Assembly: GCF_003385515.1 (NCBI RefSeq) | Contig: NZ_QNVT01000005.1 | Span: forward strand, 124,001 to 188,000 | Reading direction: 5' to 3' | DNA from: Chryseobacterium pennae | Lineage (GTDB): Bacteria; Bacteroidota; Bacteroidia; Flavobacteriales; Weeksellaceae | Length of the DNA stretch: 64,000 nucleotides | Shown: piece by piece, positions 32,692 to 41,757 of the stretch | Layout: each line of letters starts with the position of its first letter | How positions within the stretch are numbered: position 1 is the first letter of the stretch | Program-made: the position numbers and the translations under genes | The notes under the pieces: generated by a model | Database searches by the model: none | What the model saw: only the letters and a program-made list of their open reading frames with translations | Told to the model about the DNA's origin: nothing

Positions 32692-33285
32692 ATGGTATTT
32701 TTCATTCTTGTTATCTTTTGGGCGTGTATCTTTTCTTTGATTTTGTATAAAGTAAAATCAGGAAGAATGGCAAAATGGGCAAGACTGTTCCGTATTGTGA
32801 CAGTAGTTTCTTCAATCTCTATTTTTACGTACTGGTTTATTAAGAAGAGTGCTGTGGCATTTGTTGATAATTCTGTAGGATTACAGGTCATCAACAAACT
32901 TCCGCAAGCTCTGGATTTCTATCTGATCAACGTCAATAAAATTGACAAGAATACTAAGCTTGAGCCGAAGCATATCGGAAAAATACGTCCGGAATATTAC
33001 AGGGTAGAATACCTGAAGATGGATAAGTCTGATGAATACTGGATTGTAGGTTATCTTGGAAAGAAGAATCTGGTTTATTTTTCACAACATTCGGTTCCTA
33101 ATAAAAATATTGACCAGATTGTAGAAGTACAGAATTATATCAACCAAAGCATGAAGCTGTCCGAAGCTGCCAAAAAGCAGGTGGATTCCTATAATTATGA
33201 AAATACAAAGCTTGGAATCTGGATTGCATTGGATTTTCTGCTTTTATTTCTCAACCTTGTTCTCCTTCTGAAAAAGAATAAATAA
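32692..33285 (+). CDS. Hypothetical membrane protein, 197 aa
   Basis: Hydrophobic helices lie at about 1-20 (MVFFILVIFWACIFSLILY), 31-50 and 178-195 (the last near the C-terminus, LLLFLNLVLLLKKNK). A soluble region of about 120 residues with alternating strands lies between. I recognise no family. Topology suggests a periplasmic or cytosolic middle domain held by helices at both ends. It is the last gene before a strong terminator. Confidence 0.75.
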   Translation: MVFFILVIFWACIFSLILYKVKSGRMAKWARLFRIVTVVSSISIFTYWFIKKSAVAFVDNSVGLQVINKLPQALDFYLINVNKIDKNTKLEPKHIGKIRPEYYRVEYLKMDKSDEYWIVGYLGKKNLVYFSQHSVPNKNIDQIVEVQNYINQSMKLSEAAKKQVDSYNYENTKLGIWIALDFLLLFLNLVLLLKKNK

Positions 33286-33295
33286 ATTATATATT

Positions 33296-33350
33296 CTCTC
33301 ACAGATTTTGCTGATCCGTTATTTGCAAAATCTGTGAGAGTTTTATTTTT
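33296..33350. terminator. Very strong terminator hairpin (16-bp perfect stem)
   Basis: CTCTCACAGATTTTGC (33296-33311) and GCAAAATCTGTGAGAG (33325-33340) form a perfect 16-bp stem with a 13-base loop, followed by TTTTATTTTT. Located between converging genes, it probably serves the plus-strand operon and also lies directly at the end of the minus-strand gene at 33349. Confidence 0.9.
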
Positions 33351-33579
33351 AAGGATAATCCAGAATGTGCATAATTTCTTCTTTACATTCCTCAGGACAT
33401 GCTTTTATTAATTTATCCATATTTTGTTTACTGATCTGGTGAGGTTCTAACCATTCCGTTTTATTGGAGTTCAGACTGTGATTGTCATATACTCTTTTTA
33501 TAGTATGGTCTTCATAAAAGATATATTCATCTCCAAGCCAGTTGCTGGAGACACTGATTTTACAGATTTCCTTTTTCAT
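33349..33579 (-). CDS. Small hypothetical protein, 76 aa
   Basis: This short protein has a beta-hairpin-like start (KEICKISVSSNWLGDEYIFY) with a repeated D/Y/E pattern, then a helix ending in KEEIMHILDYP. No known domain is recognised. It has reasonable codon use and an ATG start, and a neighbouring strong terminator ends it, so it is probably a real gene. No signal peptide. Confidence 0.55.
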   Translation of the reverse strand: MKKEICKISVSSNWLGDEYIFYEDHTIKRVYDNHSLNSNKTEWLEPHQISKQNMDKLIKACPEECKEEIMHILDYP

Positions 33580-33711
33580 GTCATTTATTTTTTAAGTATA
33601 CCTTATCCATACTGAATAGGGTATTACTCTAATGTATAAATTTTTCTGTTATGAAAAGGTATTTACTGTAATTTGAGCAGTAAATTAAAATTAGTCTATT
33701 TAAAATTTTGA

Positions 33712-34602
33712 CTAAAACAGGGTTCCTGTGCTTTCAGTAGCCATTTGCGGAATATGAATGTCTGTTTTCCATTCTTCATTCATTTGTTTGATGAAGTAAG
33801 CGGAAAGGAGGGGAGATGCTTTTTCAATATTCTGGTGAACAAAGAAATATAGATTTTGAAGACCTTCTTTCTTCCATTGGGAAAGATGTTTTAACCAATC
33901 ATTCAGTCTTTCATAGTCACTTTCTGCATTGGCACCCACATAACGGATGAAGGCATTGGGGGTTGTAAGGCGCATATGAAGCATATCTCTTCTTCCTGCA
34001 GTATCTACAATGATATTTGTAATGTTATGGGCTTCAAAGAGCTCGCAGGTTGTATTCAGAATCTCCTCATCAGTAAACCATTCCGTATTTCTGAGTTCTA
34101 TGGCAAGTGGAACTTCTTTAGGCCATTCCTTTACAAATTTTTCCAGTCTGTCATAATCTTTAGGTTTAAAGTTATCATGAAGCTGAAGGAAAGCCATTCC
34201 CAGTTTTTCATCAAAATTAATTATAGCTGATGCAAAATGAGTAACGGGATCTGTAACATCAATGAGTCTTCTGAAGTGAGAAACGGTATTGATGATTTTT
34301 GGAAAGAATTTGAAATTTTCAGGTGTTTTTTCTTTCCAGGTTTTCACCTGATCCGGAGTAGGCATTCCGTAAAAGGTTGCATTTAATTCAATGGAATTAA
34401 ATTGAGTGGCATAATAGGTCAGTTCATCCTTGGTTCCTTTAGGATAGAATCCTTTAAGATCTGTTTTGTTCCATTTGGCACATCCGATAGAAATATTTTC
34501 CAGACCTTTTTTATTAAGGCTTAAAATTTCTTTGGTTCTGGAGTGATCTTTGGGAAGGGTGAAGTCTATTTTTGACGGGTCTTCTACTTGTCCGAATTTC
34601 AT
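33712..34602 (-). CDS. DUF72 (YecE-like) family protein, 296 aa
   Basis: The DUF72 TIM-barrel pattern is clear: ISIGCAKWNKTDLKGFYP, FNSIELNATFYGMPTPDQVKTW, PENFKFFPKIINTVSHFRRL, PLAIELRNTEWF and a late FFVHQNIEKASP. DUF72/YecE proteins are widespread and have no firm function. The protein is full length and lacks a signal peptide. It sits alone between converging and diverging neighbours. Confidence 0.88.
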   Translation of the reverse strand: MKFGQVEDPSKIDFTLPKDHSRTKEILSLNKKGLENISIGCAKWNKTDLKGFYPKGTKDELTYYATQFNSIELNATFYGMPTPDQVKTWKEKTPENFKFFPKIINTVSHFRRLIDVTDPVTHFASAIINFDEKLGMAFLQLHDNFKPKDYDRLEKFVKEWPKEVPLAIELRNTEWFTDEEILNTTCELFEAHNITNIIVDTAGRRDMLHMRLTTPNAFIRYVGANAESDYERLNDWLKHLSQWKKEGLQNLYFFVHQNIEKASPLLSAYFIKQMNEEWKTDIHIPQMATESTGTLF

Positions 34603-34809
34603 ATTAAGCGATTTTAAACTTTAAAATTAAGCATTTTTTTGCTGTAATCTTCATGGAAAGACCGAAAAAAGATATCATAAATCCCTTGTGTGTATTAAGT
34701 TTTTTTTAAGGAAATGTTAAACTTTGTGTCACGCTATGTTAATTGTATGTTACCATACTTCATGTTTTATCAATCTAATTTTACGACAAGTTTTGTAGCA
34801 TTAAAAATT

Positions 34810-37800
34810 ATGAAGAAAAAATTGATTTGTGCTTTTGCTTTATTATCTTTTGGATTTGCATTTTCACAGGAAACCAGCTCTAGAATTTTTGGAAGATTAA
34901 AAGGAATTTCTTCTGAAGTTACGATAAAGGTAGTGCATGTCCCTACCAATAGTACCTTTGAAACTAAAAGTAATAGTAAAGGACAGTTTAGTTTAGATAA
35001 TCTTCAACCGGGAGGGCCTTATAGAATTGAGATATATGATGGTTCACAGGTTATATATGAAAATCCTAATTTACAACTTTCTTTAGGAAGCAATGACTTG
35101 CCAATAGTAGAGATTGGCAGTAAAGAGAAGTCTATTGATGAGGTAAAGATTACTTCAAAAAAAGCTAACGTAAAATATGGAGTTGGGATCAGCCAGACGC
35201 AAATTTCAGGACTTCCAAATATTAACAGAGGAATTCAGGATGTTACCAAATTGGTTCCTCAAAGTGCCAATAACTCTTTTAATGGAACCAATTTTCGTTA
35301 TAATAATGTGACAATTGATGGTTCTATCAATAATGATGCAATTGGTTTCAGTCCCTCATTAGGAGGTCAGACCAGTACTTCAGGGATGCCTGGAAGCAGT
35401 ACTCGTTCTAATTCTATTAGCTTGGATGCTATTCAGGATGTGCAAGTGTATATTGCTCCTTATGATGTAAAGCTGGGAAATTTTCTTGGAGGAAGTATCA
35501 ATGCGGTGACCCGAAGCGGAAGTAATGACGTAACAGGTTCCCTGTATGTGTATGGTAGAAATGCAGCAATCACAGGTAGAAACAGAGTAGGTGATAACTC
35601 CAAAATGCCAAGTGGTTTTTCCGATTTTATATATGGTGGTAGAGTGGGCCTGCCTATAGTAAAAGATAAGGTTTTCTTATTTACTAACCTGGAATATACC
35701 AAAAGGGTAGATCCGATATTTTATAATGCCAATGATCCTAATACACTGATAGATGAATCCGTTGCCCGGAAACTTTCAGATTTTGTACAGCAGAAATATG
35801 GATTCAATGTAGGAGGTTTTAATGGATATAATAATTTTTCTGAAAGTGCTAAGCTTTTTAATAAGTTAGATTGGAAAATCAATGATAAACATACTTTATC
35901 CATCAAAAATAATACAGTCTTTTCCCAGGCATCCAATCTTGAAAGGGATGGTGCTAATTTCAGATTTTCCAGTATGGATTTTGTGCAGAAAAATACAGCA
36001 TCTACAACTACTCTTGAATTGAAAAGCCGTTTTAATGATCAATGGAACAACAATTTGGTGGTTGGGTATTCTTCTATTCATGATTATAGAGATCCCACTT
36101 CTGGTAATGCAATGTTTCCACAGGTTGAAATTACCCATAACGGTGGAACTATTTTGTTAGGAAATGACAGGGAGGCAACTGTCTTCAATATGAAACAGAA
36201 GACCTTCGAAATTACGAATAACCTAACTTATAAAACAGGGAATCATACCTTCTTGCTGGGAACTCACAATGAGTTATACAATATCAATTATGGTTTTGTA
36301 AATGCTTTAAATGGAAGGATATCTTATAAATCACTAAATGATTTTTATAATGGCACTCCTGCAAGAGTAAGAGGGACATATCCTTTTGGCGGAAACAGCA
36401 GACAGGATCTTTTTGACAATCCTTATGCTCAATATAAAGTAAACCTGCTTTCATTATATCTGCAGGATGAAATTAATTGGGGAAGAGTGAGACTTTCACC
36501 AGGGGTAAGAGTAGATTATACAGATTTACCTAACAAACCACAGCTTAGTCCGCTTGTAAACCAATCTCCTCAGGATTCTTATTTCGGAAATACTTACAAC
36601 TATACTCCGTTGAGCCAGCTAACCAATAGTTATCTTAACAAGCCGACACTATCCCCAAGACTTGGATTTACCATTGATGTTACAGAAGACAGATCTATGG
36701 TATTAAGAGGAGGTTCCGGTATTTTTGTAGGAAGAATTCCGTTTGCATGGTTAGGATATGCTTATTATAATGATGGAGTTGGTTTTGGAAGTTACGATAT
36801 CAATGGACCAACAACAGCACAGATTGCTCAGTACGGAGATCCATTGGTAGGAACTAATCTTCCGAATTGGCAGAATCCAAACAAAGATCCAAAATCCTCT
36901 AAAGTACAGGTTGACCTTATTGATAATAATTTTAAAATGCCAAGAGTCTGGAGAAGTTCCCTGGCATTCGATTATACTCTTGCAGGATATAAGTTGACAT
37001 TGGAAGGTATTTATACGAAAGTATTGTATGATCTGAAATTTCAGCAGGTGAATAAAACAGATAATGTAACGTATTACAGCTATGATGTGAATCATGAAAT
37101 GCCAATTTACACAACCAATATCAATAGCAAGTTTTCTAACGCCTACCTTTTATCCAATACAAAAGAGGGATATCGTTACAACCTGACGGCTCAGATTTCA
37201 AAATCATATAATTTTGGATTTAATTTCTTTGCAGCCTATACGTATGGTGATGCGAAAGATATTACGAATGGTATCAGAAACTCAATGGAAAGTAACTGGC
37301 AGATGAATCAATCGTTGACACCAAATGACCCTAAGTTGACAACTTCCAATTTTGCAATCAAGAACAGAATTGTAGCTAACCTTGGATATGCGTTTAATAT
37401 TTCCAAATCCAACAGATTATCTACCAACGTATATTTTAATGCACAGTCAGGAAACCCTTTCTCATGGGGATTTATAAACAGTACAATTGCCAATACGGGA
37501 CAGGCTGCGGGTCTTGCTTATATCTTTAAGGATGCTGCCGAAGCTGCAAAATATATTGTTCCTATAAAAGATGGATCAGGAAACGTAGTGGTAAGTACCC
37601 AGCAGCAGGTTGCTGATTATGAGAACTTCGTTAATAATAATGACTATCTGAAATCAAGAAGAGGGAAATTTACGGAAAGAAATGGAGATACAACGCCTTG
37701 GAATATTCAGGCAGATATCAGAATTATGGATGAGATCAGATTGAGCGAGAAATCTAAAAATAATATCCAGATCTCTCTAAGTATCATCAACTTTACTAAC

Positions 37801-38013
37801 CTCTTGAATAAAGATTGGGGGAAAGTATACTTTGTACCTAATACGTTTAATTCTACAGCAAGTGTAGGACTTACTAAAACTGGAAATATAGCGGCAGGCC
37901 AACCTTCAGCCGGAGATCCTACTTATAACTTCAAAACGCCGGGATCAGCTTATACCATTGATCAGTTTGCATCAAGATTTCAGGCACAGGTGGGGGTGAG
38001 ATATAATTTCTAA
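34810..38013 (+). CDS. Oar-like TonB-dependent outer-membrane receptor, 1067 aa
   Basis: This is an outer-membrane beta-barrel protein energised by TonB, importing or binding an unknown ligand. A signal peptide (MKKKLICAFALLSFGFAFS) is followed by a carboxypeptidase-regulatory-like domain (about 22-110), a plug with GIQDVTKLVPQSAN and YDVKLGNFLGGSINAVTRSG, and a long barrel ending in aromatic QVGVRYNF. It resembles the Oar family of myxobacteria and Flavobacteria. I start at the ATG at 34810, which opens the signal peptide; upstream in-frame codons give no signal. No SusD partner follows. Confidence 0.9.
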   Translation: MKKKLICAFALLSFGFAFSQETSSRIFGRLKGISSEVTIKVVHVPTNSTFETKSNSKGQFSLDNLQPGGPYRIEIYDGSQVIYENPNLQLSLGSNDLPIVEIGSKEKSIDEVKITSKKANVKYGVGISQTQISGLPNINRGIQDVTKLVPQSANNSFNGTNFRYNNVTIDGSINNDAIGFSPSLGGQTSTSGMPGSSTRSNSISLDAIQDVQVYIAPYDVKLGNFLGGSINAVTRSGSNDVTGSLYVYGRNAAITGRNRVGDNSKMPSGFSDFIYGGRVGLPIVKDKVFLFTNLEYTKRVDPIFYNANDPNTLIDESVARKLSDFVQQKYGFNVGGFNGYNNFSESAKLFNKLDWKINDKHTLSIKNNTVFSQASNLERDGANFRFSSMDFVQKNTASTTTLELKSRFNDQWNNNLVVGYSSIHDYRDPTSGNAMFPQVEITHNGGTILLGNDREATVFNMKQKTFEITNNLTYKTGNHTFLLGTHNELYNINYGFVNALNGRISYKSLNDFYNGTPARVRGTYPFGGNSRQDLFDNPYAQYKVNLLSLYLQDEINWGRVRLSPGVRVDYTDLPNKPQLSPLVNQSPQDSYFGNTYNYTPLSQLTNSYLNKPTLSPRLGFTIDVTEDRSMVLRGGSGIFVGRIPFAWLGYAYYNDGVGFGSYDINGPTTAQIAQYGDPLVGTNLPNWQNPNKDPKSSKVQVDLIDNNFKMPRVWRSSLAFDYTLAGYKLTLEGIYTKVLYDLKFQQVNKTDNVTYYSYDVNHEMPIYTTNINSKFSNAYLLSNTKEGYRYNLTAQISKSYNFGFNFFAAYTYGDAKDITNGIRNSMESNWQMNQSLTPNDPKLTTSNFAIKNRIVANLGYAFNISKSNRLSTNVYFNAQSGNPFSWGFINSTIANTGQAAGLAYIFKDAAEAAKYIVPIKDGSGNVVVSTQQQVADYENFVNNNDYLKSRRGKFTERNGDTTPWNIQADIRIMDEIRLSEKSKNNIQISLSIINFTNLLNKDWGKVYFVPNTFNSTASVGLTKTGNIAAGQPSAGDPTYNFKTPGSAYTIDQFASRFQAQVGVRYNF

Positions 38014-38051
38014 ATGCTATTTTATTTTACTTCAATATAATTCTTTTTTAT

Positions 38052-38079
38052 AGGCTCGGAATTTTTTCCGGGCCTTTTG
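38052..38079 (+). terminator. Terminator after the Oar-like receptor
   Basis: AGGCTCGGA (38052-38060) and TCCGGGCCT (38067-38075) form a 9-bp stem with one G.U pair and a T-rich loop, followed by TTTT. Confidence 0.85.
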
Positions 38080-38189
38080 TTTAAAAAATAGATACATTGC
38101 TTTGATTGGGAATGTAATCAATTTAAAATGACCCGAAACTTTCGGAGTGAATGTCTCTCAAGAGTTTTTTATATTTTGAGTTGCAAATA

Positions 38190-38216
38190 AAAAAGCACGC
38201 CTTACGACGTGCCTTT
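38190..38216 (-). terminator. Terminator of the nrd operon
   Basis: GCACG (38195-38199) and CGTGC (38208-38212), flanked by A/T pairs, form a stem. On the minus strand a TTTTTT tract follows. It lies 30 bp beyond the nrdA stop. Confidence 0.7.
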
Positions 38217-38245
38217 GCTAATATAGCGTGTTTATTATTTGTAGT

Positions 38246-39928
38246 CTATGCTTCGCAAGCTGAACATGTTACAAAGTTCACCATCATTTCTTTTGAAACG
38301 GAAGAACTTCTTTGGTAGTAAAGAGTTTTTACTCCTTTTTTCCAAGCTTCGATATAGAGATAGTTTACATCTTTTACAGGCATTGTAGAAGGAATCTGAA
38401 GGTTCAGAGACTGTGCCTGGTCAATATATTGCTGTCTTTGTGCAGCCTGGGAGATAACCTCCATCGGAGAGATTTCCTTGAACGTTTTGAATACAGCTTT
38501 TTCTTCTTCAGTTAATTCAGTTAGGTGTTGTACAGAACCATGATTTAACATGATCGTTCTCCAGGTTTCCTCATTATCCAATCCTTTTTCTTCTAATAAT
38601 TTAGCCAGATATTTATTCTTACGCATAAAGTTTCCTTTTGCTAAACCTGCTTTATAATAATTAGATGCGAAAGGCTCAATTCCTGGAGAGGTCTGTCCTA
38701 AAATTGCAGAACTTGAAGTGGTAGGAGCAATGGCCATTGTAGTGGTATTTCTCAATCCATAACCTTTCAGTAATTCAGGTTCGCCATAAATATTGGCTAG
38801 CTCTCTTGAAGCCTGTTCTGCCTGTTCTTTAATATGTTTAAAAGCTCTTGCGTTAAACTGAGTTGCCTCAAAGCTTTCAAAAGGAATCATATTTTTCTGT
38901 AAATAGGAGTGGTATCCTAAAACACCTAACCCAAGAGCTCTGTGGCGCATAGCGAAGTTTCTAGCTCCTTGTAAATAATAATTCCCTTCAGTTTTTTCGA
39001 TAAATTCTGATAAAACAGCATCTAAGAAATAAATAGCCAGTTTTACTGCATCCGTATCTTTCCACTCATCATATAATTCTAGGTTCATTGATGATAAACA
39101 GCAGATGAAAGATTCTTCTCTTGTAGATGGAAGCATAATTTCAGAACAAAGGTTACTTGCGTTAACAGGTAATCCTAAGTCTTTGTAAACCTGTGGTTTA
39201 TTTCTATTTACGTTATCTGTAAAGAAAATATAAGGAAGACCTTTTTGCTGACGGCTTTCTAAAACTCTTGCCCAGATCTTACGTTTATCCATATCCCCAT
39301 CAATCATATCCTGCATCCAGTAATCCGGAACACAAATTCCTGTGAATAGGTTTTGGATAGGGCTTCCAATATCTTTAATGGATAAAAATTCTTCAATATC
39401 ACCATGGTCGATGTCCAGATAAGCAGCAAAAGCACCTCTTCTCACTCCTCCCTGAGAAACCACATCCATTGCTGTATCAAACAATTTCATGAAAGAAACC
39501 GCTCCTGAAGACTTACCATTATCTGTCACAGCAGTACCTCTGTTACGAAGTTCTCCGAAATATCCTGAAGTTCCGCCTCCGATCTTAGTCTGCATGATTA
39601 CTTCACCCATTTTGTGAGTAATTCCTTCAATACTATCGGGAATGTGAACATTGAAACATGAGATAGGAAGACCTCTCTGTGTTCCCATATTAGCCCATAC
39701 CGGTGAAGAGAAACTGATCCATCCTTTGGTGATCATTTCCTTGAATGCAGCTTGTAATTCAGGCTTATATAATTTTTTTGCGGCAGCGGTGGTGATTCTG
39801 TCAATGGCTCCGTCTACTGTTTCTCCTTTCAACAGATATCCTCTGTTTAGCATCTGTTCAGACTCTTCATTGAGCCACCATATATTTGAATTTTGCTCTT
39901 CCATAGATGTTATATTTTCGAATTCCAA
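38246..39928 (-). CDS. nrdA: Class I ribonucleoside-diphosphate reductase large subunit (no ATP-cone), 560 aa
   Basis: Reduces NDPs to dNDPs with the NrdB radical. Catalytic residues: the radical-site Cys in SNLCSEIML (N-x-C-x-E), the redox Cys pair in PISCFN and SFICCLSSMN, the Tyr pair in TLYYQRSS, and the C-terminal shuttle CSACEA. The allosteric ATP-cone expected at the N-terminus (about 90 residues) is missing: the reading frame starts nearly at the catalytic domain. The specificity site around GGGTSGYFGEL is present. It is the third gene of the operon nrdB - small ABM-like gene - nrdA. Confidence 0.95.
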   Translation of the reverse strand: MEFENITSMEEQNSNIWWLNEESEQMLNRGYLLKGETVDGAIDRITTAAAKKLYKPELQAAFKEMITKGWISFSSPVWANMGTQRGLPISCFNVHIPDSIEGITHKMGEVIMQTKIGGGTSGYFGELRNRGTAVTDNGKSSGAVSFMKLFDTAMDVVSQGGVRRGAFAAYLDIDHGDIEEFLSIKDIGSPIQNLFTGICVPDYWMQDMIDGDMDKRKIWARVLESRQQKGLPYIFFTDNVNRNKPQVYKDLGLPVNASNLCSEIMLPSTREESFICCLSSMNLELYDEWKDTDAVKLAIYFLDAVLSEFIEKTEGNYYLQGARNFAMRHRALGLGVLGYHSYLQKNMIPFESFEATQFNARAFKHIKEQAEQASRELANIYGEPELLKGYGLRNTTTMAIAPTTSSSAILGQTSPGIEPFASNYYKAGLAKGNFMRKNKYLAKLLEEKGLDNEETWRTIMLNHGSVQHLTELTEEEKAVFKTFKEISPMEVISQAAQRQQYIDQAQSLNLQIPSTMPVKDVNYLYIEAWKKGVKTLYYQRSSSVSKEMMVNFVTCSACEA

Positions 39929-39960
39929 AATGAGATAATCACTCAGGAATTTTGTATTTT

Positions 39961-40251
39961 TTATATTATTGATTGTAAAAATTCTACTTTGCGGGAACCG
40001 TTTAGTCCACTTTCATCTCTTAATTTTTGAAACTCTTTAAAAGATGGTATATTCAAAACCTCATGCTGAATTTCTTCATTGATGTAGTTAGAATAATGCA
40101 CAAAGGTAACACCATCTTCCTTTACATACACCTTATATTCAAATATTGATTGATCCAGATTTTTAAAATCCTCTAAAAACTTTTGAATATTGGCTTTATT
40201 TGTAGGAACAAATTCAGGGTTTACGGTGTAGCTTACAATTACATTAATCAT
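39961..40251 (-). CDS. Small ABM-like protein inside the nrd operon, 96 aa
   Basis: A short alpha/beta protein with the pattern of dimeric ferredoxin-like ABM (antibiotic biosynthesis monooxygenase) proteins: an N-terminal strand INVIVSYTVNPEF, then a helix (FLEDFKNL), then TFVHYSNYINEE and a helix QKLRDESGL. ABM proteins are often small oxygenases or stress proteins, but many lack activity. Its position between nrdB and nrdA suggests co-expression, not necessarily a shared role. It lies 32 bp from nrdA and 108 bp from nrdB. Confidence 0.7.
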   Translation of the reverse strand: MINVIVSYTVNPEFVPTNKANIQKFLEDFKNLDQSIFEYKVYVKEDGVTFVHYSNYINEEIQHEVLNIPSFKEFQKLRDESGLNGSRKVEFLQSII

Positions 40252-40332
40252 CTTTTATATTTGTGCTTATTAAGTCAACTGTGATTCTGTTTTTAATTGT
40301 ATTATGGATGACATGATAATACAGTCTGTTTT

Positions 40333-40353
40333 GACGCTCGCTTCGCTCGCGCC
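40333..40353. repeat. GC-rich GCTCGC direct-repeat patch in the nrdB-ABM gap
   Basis: ACGCTCGCTTCGCTCGCGCC stands out in this AT-rich window. It is a direct GCTCGC duplication with a TT spacer. It lies just past the nrdB stop. Confidence 0.6.
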
Positions 40354-40359
40354 CTTAAA

Positions 40360-41334
40360 CTAAAACAAATCGTTTGCTGTAATACTCTTATCGTGTTTTG
40401 TATAATCTACTGGTCTTTTTGCGAAGAAATCATCCATAGAGTTGGCAAAAACCTCTTCTTCAAACCATTTCATAGGGCGGTATTCCTCAGGAGAAACATT
40501 ATAGCGGGTTTCCATATTGATCTTCTTTAAACTGTCATCAACACGGTATTTCATAAAGTTCAATAGATCTTCTCTTGAGAAAACATTTAATTCTCCAAGC
40601 TCAAAGATCCAGTCTAAGATTTCTCCTTCCAATTCTATAGATTGGTCTACCAATGTGTAGATGTCTTCAATATCTGAATCTGTCAATAGGTCGGGTTGCT
40701 CCTCACGGATTTTATTGATTAGATAAATTCCTGCATTAGCGTGGATCTGCTCATCAATAGAAGTCCATGCAATAATATTGGAAACATTCTTCATATATCC
40801 TTTGAATCTTGTGAAAGAAAGGATGATGGCAAATTGTGAGAAAAGCGATACATTTTCAATAAGGATACTGAATAATAAAAGAGAAGAAACGTATTCTTTT
40901 GGTGTTGTAGAATTGGCGTGTTTAAGAACATTTGATAAGAAATCAATTCTCTTTTTTACGGCAGGAATTTCTATTACATTTGAAAATTCTTCATTATATC
41001 CCAACACTTCCAATAAACGGGAATAAGCTTCAGAATGTCGGAATTCACATTCTGCAAAAGTAGCTCCCAGTCCATTCAATTCAGGTTTTGGCATGTGGTT
41101 GTATAGGTTTCCCCAGAATGTCTTTACAGACACCTCGATCTGTGCAATGGCTAAAAGCGCATTTTTCACAGCATGCTTTTCATGTGGTTCCAACTGCGAA
41201 TGAAAATCTTGTACATCTGCAGTAAAGTCCACTTCTGAATGTACCCAGAATGATTTGTTGATAGCTTCTACAAATTGCAGAACTTCCGGGTATTCAAATG
41301 GCTTATAGCTTACTCTCTTATCAAAAATTCCCAT
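40360..41334 (-). CDS. nrdB: Class I ribonucleotide reductase small subunit, 324 aa
   Basis: NrdB houses the di-iron/tyrosyl radical. Metal and radical residues: E-F-R-H-S-E-A-Y (ExxHSxxY, the Tyr being the radical site), the second pair in LIENVSLFS, and TSIDEQIHANAG (ExxH). The C-terminus KHDKSITANDLF is of the type that docks to NrdA. I start at the ATG at 41334 (MGIFDKRVSY); a longer frame upstream has no homology-like features. No N-terminal ATP-cone exists here either. It is the first gene of the nrd operon. Confidence 0.95.
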   Translation of the reverse strand: MGIFDKRVSYKPFEYPEVLQFVEAINKSFWVHSEVDFTADVQDFHSQLEPHEKHAVKNALLAIAQIEVSVKTFWGNLYNHMPKPELNGLGATFAECEFRHSEAYSRLLEVLGYNEEFSNVIEIPAVKKRIDFLSNVLKHANSTTPKEYVSSLLLFSILIENVSLFSQFAIILSFTRFKGYMKNVSNIIAWTSIDEQIHANAGIYLINKIREEQPDLLTDSDIEDIYTLVDQSIELEGEILDWIFELGELNVFSREDLLNFMKYRVDDSLKKINMETRYNVSPEEYRPMKWFEEEVFANSMDDFFAKRPVDYTKHDKSITANDLF

Positions 41335-41757
41335 ATTAAATATCTTTATAATTAAATAATTCAGATCTCTGTGGATAATGTTCAGAATAAGTGTAACTTT
41401 TTGTTTTTGTGATGGTTGTGAATTTAAGTTATTCACACTGTAAGTTTTCTTTTCTGAGCAAAATCTAATGACAAAGTTCGAAAAAAAGAACTGATTTTGA
41501 AAGAGGTAAATACTAATAGGCTGACTTTTAGCTGTAAAAGTTTTCCACATTTACATGAAACTGGCACAGATAATAGGCTAGAAGGCAATATAGGGGATAA
41601 ATACATGGAAAACTTAAGTTACAGTTAAACAAAATTTATTAACCTGCTTTAAATAAAGGATTAAAGGGTTAAACAAAAAAATATTTGAATAAATTTTCAA
41701 TCTTGTAACAATTTGAAATTATCATCTACTTATTGGGTATAAAACATACATCACTTA
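41335..41757. promoter_or_regulatory. nrd / MacAB divergent region with three DnaA-box-like sites
   Basis: These 423 bases contain no ORF. A perfect DnaA box (TGTGGATAA, reverse of TTATCCACA) lies at 41370-41378. TTATTCACA lies at 41429-41437 and TTTTCCACA at 41541-41549; both fit TTWTNCACA. They lie within 215 bp of nrdB's start. In E. coli, DnaA regulates nrdAB through such boxes, so the same is likely here. The right end carries AT-rich sequence resembling the repeats between the exporter genes. Confidence 0.6.

Noticed and set aside
41370-41549. Possible replication origin because of three DnaA boxes in AT-rich DNA
   Set aside because: No dnaA, dnaN, gidA or similar origin-linked gene is nearby, and only three spread boxes exist; nrd regulation is the simpler reading.
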